From NCBI GenBank assembly GCA_016927755.1, contig JAFGLZ010000260.1, positions 1 to 64,000 of the forward strand: DNA of 64,000 nucleotides, written 5' to 3'. The position numbers were made by a program, and so were the translations under genes. The stretch's first letter is position 1. Each line of letters begins with the position of its first letter. The notes below the pieces were generated by a model, which searched no databases, was not told the origin of the DNA, and saw only the letters and a list, made by a program, of their open reading frames with translations. The stretch is from Phycisphaerae bacterium (lineage in GTDB: Bacteria > Planctomycetota > Phycisphaerae > UBA1845 > JAFGLZ01). Below, in pieces: positions 59,137-64,000 of this stretch.

Positions 59137-61731
59137 ATGACCACCCGGAAGGAAACCCGACACCCGGCGCACCGACCGACCGACCGAAGGCTCCTGGCCG
59201 CGTTGATCGTCACGCTCGGAGCGGCCGCCCCGTTCCTGGCGTGTCGCTCGGGCGATGACCGCGCCGAGCCGATTCAAGCGCGGATCGCCGCCTGCGCGGG
59301 GAAGTTCGCGGATTTCAACGTCCTGCTCGTGAGCATCGACACGCTCCGCGCGGACCGCGTCGGGTGCTACGGGTGCCCGGTGGCCGAGACACCGACGATC
59401 GACGGCCTGGCGCGTCGGGGCCTCCGGTGCGACTCGGTCGTCACGCCCGTTCCGCTGACGTTGCCGGGGCATGCTTCCCTCCTGACAGGACTGATGCCGC
59501 CGCATCACGGGGCGCGGGTCAACGTGATCTACACGGTGCCGGCGAAGGTGAGGACGCTGGCGGAAATCCTCCACGATCGAGGCTACGCGACCGGCGCGGC
59601 GATTAGTGCGTTCGTTCTAGACCGGCGATTCGGCCTGGACCAGGGCTTCGACGCGTATCTCGACGATCTCTCGGCCGATGGACAGGCGCAGGCGTTCGGA
59701 TACCAGGAGCGGATCGCCGAAGACACGAACCGCCACGCCCTTGCCTGGCTGGAGCGTCACGGACGAGAACGGTTCTTCCTCTGGGCGCACTATTTCGATC
59801 CTCATTTTCCATACAAGCCTCCGGCGCCGTTCTCGGAGCGGTTCAAGGACCGACCCTACGACGGCGAGATCGCCTACGCCGACGCACAGCTCGGGCGTCT
59901 GGTCGGGGCCCTGGACGACCTGGGCGTTCGGGACAGGACGCTGATCGTGGTCACGAGCGATCACGGCGAGTCGCTCGGCGAGCACGGAGAGTCCACGCAT
60001 GGATTGCTTCTGTACGACGCGACGCTCCTGGTTCCTCTGGTTTTCAGCGGGCCGCCCCCCCTGCCTCAAGGCGTCACGTTGTCTCGAGAGGCCGGGCTGA
60101 TCGACGTGGTTCCCACGCTCCTGGACCTGCTGGGCGTAACGATTCCGTCGGACCTCGACGGCATCAGCTTGCTGTGCCCGGCGCCGGCGGCGCCTCGCAA
60201 TTTGTACATTGAGACGCTCTGGCCGAAGTTGATGCACAACTGGGCGCCGCTGGCGGGGGTGCGTCGCCGCGGGTGGAAGTACATTCTGGCCCCGCGGCCG
60301 GAGCTGTACGACCTGACGTCGGACCCGAACGAGCTGAGCAACCTCTACGAGCAGAAGAAGACCGTCGCCGAGGACATGCACCGGAGACTTCGCGAGCTAG
60401 CCGGCCTAGATCCAGGGCTGCTGGCGGATGTCTCGGGAAACCTCGCGATCACGGACGAGGCACGGCAGAAACTCGCGGGCCTGGGTTACGTGGTCACGAG
60501 CAGCGCGCCGACGACCACATCCGCCCTGCCCGACCCCAAGGACATGATACGAACATCGGCCGAGACGGATCGCGCGATGGAGTTGGCGCATGCGGGTCGG
60601 TTCGAAGAGGCGGTTGCCATCCTCGAGCCTTTTGTCTACCTTCATCCGAAGGACGCGGTGAACGTCGGCGTCTTGGCGGAATGCTATCTGAGCCTGGGCC
60701 GGGCGAGGGATGCCGCCGAGATGTTCCGGAAGCAAGCCGACCTTTCGCAACGGAAGACGGAACCGCTGATCGGACTCGGTCTGGCGCACGTGCAGATGGG
60801 CAGGCTGGATGAGGCGGAGGGCTACCTTCGCGCCGCCCTTGCCGAGAGTCCGGAGCATCAGAGCGCGCTGTTCGGTCTCGGCGTGATCGCGGCGCAGCGA
60901 GGTCGGCGCGAGGAGGCCATGACGCTGCTGAGAAGGTCCGTTGAGACCGGTCGGGGCAGCCAGACGGCCGTAGCACACTACAACATCGGGGTTCTCCACG
61001 AGAAAGCGGGCCAGATTGACGAGGCGCGAGAGGCGTACCGGCGGGCCCTGTCTCTCGACCGGCATCAGATGGACGCCGCTCGCGCCGAGGCGATGCACCT
61101 GGAGAAGGCGGGGCGCGCCGAGGAAGCGATTCAACTACTGGCCCAAGCGATCGGCAACCGCCCTGCTCCGGGGGCCCGTATGCAGCTCGGCAAGCTGCTG
61201 CTCGGTCGCGATCGGCTCTCGGCGGCAGCGGGGCAATTCCGACTGGTGGCGCAGGCCCGGCCGAACGACGCGGTCGCCCGATACGAACTGGGCATCGTCT
61301 TGAACCGACTGGGCGAGACGGGAGAGGCCATCGGACACCTGAAGCGGTGCGTGGCGCTTCAGCCGGACAATCTGACCGCCCGGCTCCATCTGGGCGTGGC
61401 GCTCGGGCAGAAGGGTGATCTGGACGGCGCGCGGAAGGAACTCGAGGCGGTGGTCGCCAAAGCCCCAACATCCGCGGTCGCGCACTACAACCTCGGGGCG
61501 GTGCTGGCCAAGCAGCGCCGACTGGATGAGGCGCGGAATGCGTTCGCCGAGTCGGTCCGGCTGGATGCAAAGAACGCGAGCGCCCGGATCGCGCTGGGGC
61601 AGGTGCTGCTGGAGCTCGGACACCCCGAAGCCGCGGCCGTCCAGTACCGGGAGGCCCTGAAGATCGCCCCCGCGATGGAATCCGCCCGCGCCGGCCTGAA
61701 GCGAATCGAGACACAACCCGCCAGGCAATGA
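59137..61731 (+). CDS. Sulfatase-like (alkaline phosphatase superfamily) protein fused to TPR repeats
   Basis: The 864-residue protein has a lipoprotein-like or Sec leader ending LGAAAPFLAC. An alkaline-phosphatase-superfamily domain follows (about 60-420): VLLVSIDTLRADRVGCYG, PVPLTLPGHASLLTG, FLWAHYFDPHFPYKPP, VVTSDHGESLGEHGES. The nucleophile position is in PLTLPGHASLLTG, where sulfatases have C/S-x-P/A-x-R; the Thr there suggests a phosphatase or phosphotransferase-type use without formylglycine. From about 450 to the end there are about 11 TPR-type helical pairs (EEAVAILEPFVYLHPKDA, GRLDEAEGYLRAALAESP, RLDEARNAFAESVRLDAK). The next gene overlaps its stop (ATGA). Confidence 0.8.
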   Translation: MTTRKETRHPAHRPTDRRLLAALIVTLGAAAPFLACRSGDDRAEPIQARIAACAGKFADFNVLLVSIDTLRADRVGCYGCPVAETPTIDGLARRGLRCDSVVTPVPLTLPGHASLLTGLMPPHHGARVNVIYTVPAKVRTLAEILHDRGYATGAAISAFVLDRRFGLDQGFDAYLDDLSADGQAQAFGYQERIAEDTNRHALAWLERHGRERFFLWAHYFDPHFPYKPPAPFSERFKDRPYDGEIAYADAQLGRLVGALDDLGVRDRTLIVVTSDHGESLGEHGESTHGLLLYDATLLVPLVFSGPPPLPQGVTLSREAGLIDVVPTLLDLLGVTIPSDLDGISLLCPAPAAPRNLYIETLWPKLMHNWAPLAGVRRRGWKYILAPRPELYDLTSDPNELSNLYEQKKTVAEDMHRRLRELAGLDPGLLADVSGNLAITDEARQKLAGLGYVVTSSAPTTTSALPDPKDMIRTSAETDRAMELAHAGRFEEAVAILEPFVYLHPKDAVNVGVLAECYLSLGRARDAAEMFRKQADLSQRKTEPLIGLGLAHVQMGRLDEAEGYLRAALAESPEHQSALFGLGVIAAQRGRREEAMTLLRRSVETGRGSQTAVAHYNIGVLHEKAGQIDEAREAYRRALSLDRHQMDAARAEAMHLEKAGRAEEAIQLLAQAIGNRPAPGARMQLGKLLLGRDRLSAAAGQFRLVAQARPNDAVARYELGIVLNRLGETGEAIGHLKRCVALQPDNLTARLHLGVALGQKGDLDGARKELEAVVAKAPTSAVAHYNLGAVLAKQRRLDEARNAFAESVRLDAKNASARIALGQVLLELGHPEAAAVQYREALKIAPAMESARAGLKRIETQPARQ

Positions 61732-63368
61732 GGATCGTAACGGGGAAGACTGACTTGCCGCAGGAAGCCGAGGCACGTTGCAGCGCGAGCCCCCCCCTGG
61801 GCGGCTCCCTGACTTGGATAGACGGGTTACTGGCGATCGTCCTCGGTGCCATCGGCATGACGGTGTTGGTCCTGATCGTTCGCTTCGTCAGCCCCTGCTA
61901 CATGTCTTTCTCCGATTGCGTGCCTTACATCATGCAAACGCACATCTTCATCGAGGGGCGTCTGACGCGTGACGTCCCTCCCGACGATGTGGCGCCCTGT
62001 TTGACGACCATCGGGATGATCCGGCGCGACGGTCGTGAGTTCTCTCGCCAACCCCCCGGCGCGCCTGCGGTCTTCGCGGGATTGACGGTGATCGTCCGTG
62101 ACCCGCGGTGGGCGCCTCCGGCGGCCACGGCGCTGGCCATCCTGTTCAGCTACTTGTGGATCGCCCGGGCGTACGATCGGAAGACGGCCGTGTGGGCAAC
62201 GGTCTTGTGCCTCTTCGGACCCGTCTACCTGCTGACCGGCCCGGCCTCGCTCTCCTACGCGCCCAGCGCGCTCTTCCTGAGCATCGCGATGCTCTGCTTC
62301 GTGCTGAGTGTCGAGAAACGGAGCATCCCGTGGGCCCTTCTGTGCGGCCTGGCCATCGGGCTTCAATTCACCAACCGCCCGTATACGACGGTGCTCGCAA
62401 CGGGGGGGCTAGCGGTCACGAGGCTACTGGTCATTCGAAACGGGTCACCCGCCGCCAAGCAGATGCTCGCTTTCACCGTTGGACTGCTGCCGGGCATCGG
62501 GCTTTTGCTGATACACAACCGCCTCGTCATCGGCGACTTCTGGCCGTTGGCGTTCACGCTCTATGACTCCAAGGACAAGCTCGGATTCGGCGTGCGGGGC
62601 CTCGACGCGGCCACGCTCGTGCACACCCCCGTCCGGGCGATCCACAATCTGATCGGCACGCTGAACCAAGCGGGCTTGATGTTCTTCGGCTTCTACATCT
62701 GGCTAGTCCCCATTGGGACCTGGTTGCTGGGACGGACGGTCGCCCGGGGTCGTTGGAGCGAAGGACGCCTGACCCGATGGGACATCATGGCCGTCGTCAT
62801 GATTCTCGCCATGGTCATCGGGCACATGGCCTACTGGTGCCCAAGGGTGATTAACTACTACGAGGCGTACCCCTTCCTGGCGGTCCTGGTCGTGCGGGGG
62901 CTGAGGGACATGATGGATCGAGGGTGCTTGATGCGTCTGCTGGCCGGCGGCATCTGTGCGTTCACTATGATCGTCGGCCCCGTACTGATCCACGCATGGC
63001 TCTCGAGTACGCTTGCTCGTCATCGAAAGGTTCACGCCGCGATCGCCGAGGCGCTCGAGCAGCACGGCAAGATCCTCGTGTTCTCGCGACCCCTGAATCA
63101 ACGACTCGGAGAGCCGTCGTCGGCCCTGCGGAGCCAGGACCTCCTCTGCACGGGGATGCTCAACACCTCGGTCACGCCAGGGCAGCCCGTCATCTATGCC
63201 GTGGACCACGGCCCCTTGAATGAGTCCCTGATCGCGCGCTATCCCGACCATTACCCGCTCCTGCTCCTGACCGAGCCCGAGGACCCCAACGACCCGGATG
63301 CGGGGATCAAAGTCGGGATGACCCCACTGAGGAGATCCCCAAGGTCGGCCCCCGGGCGAGTGGATTGA
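61728..63368 (+). CDS. Polytopic membrane protein resembling GT39/ArnT-type glycosyltransferases
   Basis: The 546-residue protein has about 10-11 transmembrane helices, with LLAIVLGAIGMTVLVLIVRF first. A short extracytoplasmic loop after the first helix (SDCVPYIMQTHIFIEGRL) sits where the GT39/ArnT/PMT fold has its first catalytic loop, although the Asp/Glu pair is not clear. Hydrophobic segments follow (SYAPSALFLSIAMLCFVLSV, WALLCGLAIGLQF, FTVGLLPGIGLLLIHN, MAVVMILAMVIGHMAYW), then a hydrophilic C-terminal domain (from about 430). GT39-like enzymes transfer sugars from lipid carriers to proteins or lipids. Its start overlaps the preceding stop by 4 nt (ATGA). Assignment by fold only. Confidence 0.55.
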   Translation: MRIVTGKTDLPQEAEARCSASPPLGGSLTWIDGLLAIVLGAIGMTVLVLIVRFVSPCYMSFSDCVPYIMQTHIFIEGRLTRDVPPDDVAPCLTTIGMIRRDGREFSRQPPGAPAVFAGLTVIVRDPRWAPPAATALAILFSYLWIARAYDRKTAVWATVLCLFGPVYLLTGPASLSYAPSALFLSIAMLCFVLSVEKRSIPWALLCGLAIGLQFTNRPYTTVLATGGLAVTRLLVIRNGSPAAKQMLAFTVGLLPGIGLLLIHNRLVIGDFWPLAFTLYDSKDKLGFGVRGLDAATLVHTPVRAIHNLIGTLNQAGLMFFGFYIWLVPIGTWLLGRTVARGRWSEGRLTRWDIMAVVMILAMVIGHMAYWCPRVINYYEAYPFLAVLVVRGLRDMMDRGCLMRLLAGGICAFTMIVGPVLIHAWLSSTLARHRKVHAAIAEALEQHGKILVFSRPLNQRLGEPSSALRSQDLLCTGMLNTSVTPGQPVIYAVDHGPLNESLIARYPDHYPLLLLTEPEDPNDPDAGIKVGMTPLRRSPRSAPGRVD

Positions 63369-63753
63369 CGACGGGGCGCCTCGCGAAAGGGCGCGGCCTT
63401 GACGGGCGCCAGTCCCGTCTTCGGCGAGCGAGTTTCGTGTTTCTCCAGGGGGAAGTTCCTTGACCGAAAGAGGCGCTAGCCACATTGGAAACCGCAGCGG
63501 CCGTGGAAGCTGCCAACGCCCCGCGGATCGCGACGTGCTCGAAGCTCTGGACTCAGCCGTTACATTCGCCCCGCGGCCGCTCGACCTGACGGCGGTGAAC
63601 CACTGCCCAAGAGCGCCACGGCGCGAATTCTCTCGACGTGTTTGCCACGGGGCGCCCGGGTCGGTATAAGACCAGCCGCAGGGAAGCGACGTCCCGCCGT
63701 CGACGATGATTCCAGGCTGACCGCCGATATTGGCCATGACAAGGAGAACGTGG
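63369..63753. other. Intergenic region
   Basis: 385 nt between the membrane protein and the following gene. I see no supported gene, no repeat of the R1-R3 families and no strong promoter. Confidence 0.45.
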
Positions 63754-64000
63754 ATGCGATTGGGCGCGCCGGTCTTCGTCAAGACGAAAGACCCGGAGGA
63801 ACTCGTTCGGGCACACGTGGCCAAGGGATACCGCGCCGCATACTGCCCCGCGCTGTCACTCGACCGACCGGACGAGATCAAGGCGTATCGGGACGCGTTC
63901 GCCGAGGCCGGGGTGGTCATCGCCGAGGTTGGGGCGTGGGGAAACATCATCATCCCGGACGAGGATCTGCGCAAACAGCGTCTGGCGCACGTCCACCATC
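63754..64000 (+). CDS. Sugar phosphate isomerase/epimerase-type protein (partial, cut by window end)
   Basis: The first 82 codons read MRLGAPVFVKTKDPEELVRA, YRAAYCPALSLDRPDEI, YRDAFAEAGVVIAEVGAWGN and LRKQRLAHVHH. This is the opening of a xylose-isomerase-like TIM barrel, the fold of many planctomycete sugar phosphate isomerases/epimerases. AAGGAG lies 7 nt before the ATG at 63754. The rest of the gene lies outside the window, so the substrate cannot be suggested. Confidence 0.7.
   Translation, partial: MRLGAPVFVKTKDPEELVRAHVAKGYRAAYCPALSLDRPDEIKAYRDAFAEAGVVIAEVGAWGNIIIPDEDLRKQRLAHVHH

Noticed and set aside
59137..61731. Functional link between the FGE-like domain of the DGR target and the sulfatase-like enzyme
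   Set aside because: The sulfatase-like protein has Thr at the modified position and the FGE-like domain of the target is used as a lectin-type fold; the loci are over 50 kb apart.

Overview
The window is G+C-rich and looks like a chromosomal segment of a planctomycete, most likely of the Phycisphaerae type. Evidence: three prepilin-like proteins with an FTLIELLVVVAIIA leader (two with an exact H-x9-DG motif), a PEP-CTERM protein, dockerin-bearing secreted proteins, an ECF sigma factor beside a zinc-finger/kinase/WD40 fusion, paired Tat-exported Gfo/Idh/MocA proteins, and many secreted glycan-related or beta-propeller proteins. The taxon is inferred from gene content only. I see no rRNA, tRNA, CRISPR array or insertion sequence.

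Region 1 (about 1-6.9 kb) is the most unusual part: a diversity-generating retroelement (DGR). On the minus strand it holds a 1159-residue target protein (metallophosphoesterase, NACHT NTPase, C-terminal formylglycine-enzyme/C-type-lectin-like domain), then an Avd-type four-helix accessory protein, then a DGR reverse transcriptase (IGNLTSQ and YVDD motifs). An AAC-rich template repeat lies inside the 3' end of the RT frame. Template (1786-1902) and variable region (3382-3498) align over 117 nt without gaps. They differ at 19 of 27 template adenines and also at about 24 non-adenine positions, so the adjacent gene is not a fresh product of this template. A RhuM-family gene lies next to it, flanked by G-rich direct repeats.

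Region 2 (7-22.6 kb) holds a Spy/CpxP-like periplasmic protein, an S1/P1-type nuclease, a P-loop protein with a deoxyribosyltransferase-like tail, two secreted proteins sharing an InlB-like repeat and a CGxGxG C-terminal tail, a dockerin endonuclease/phosphatase, two prepilin-like proteins, a PEP-CTERM protein and a conserved unknown. Region 3 (21.9-29.5 kb) has the ECF sigma factor, its probable zinc-finger/kinase/WD40 partner, and an aminotransferase plus B12-type radical SAM pair.

Region 4 (30-45 kb) is secreted and carbohydrate-oriented: an AGE-type epimerase, two Gfo/Idh/MocA proteins, a prepilin-like protein, a phosphoesterase, a propeller protein, an esterase lipoprotein, a 957-residue secreted protein and an FG-GAP protein. 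Region 5 (45-64 kb) has a TldD/TldE-type pair, an ATPase/TOPRIM pair that resembles a defence module, a YddG-like exporter, a beta-helix lipoprotein, NagA with a frameshifted zinc-ribbon membrane gene, a four-gene operon (secreted Lys-rich protein, membrane protein, sulfatase-like/TPR protein, polytopic GT39-like protein) and a sugar isomerase cut by the window end.

Intergenic spaces carry at least three families of short palindromic repeats whose stems covary between copies, plus a purine-rich block that tends to sit next to them.
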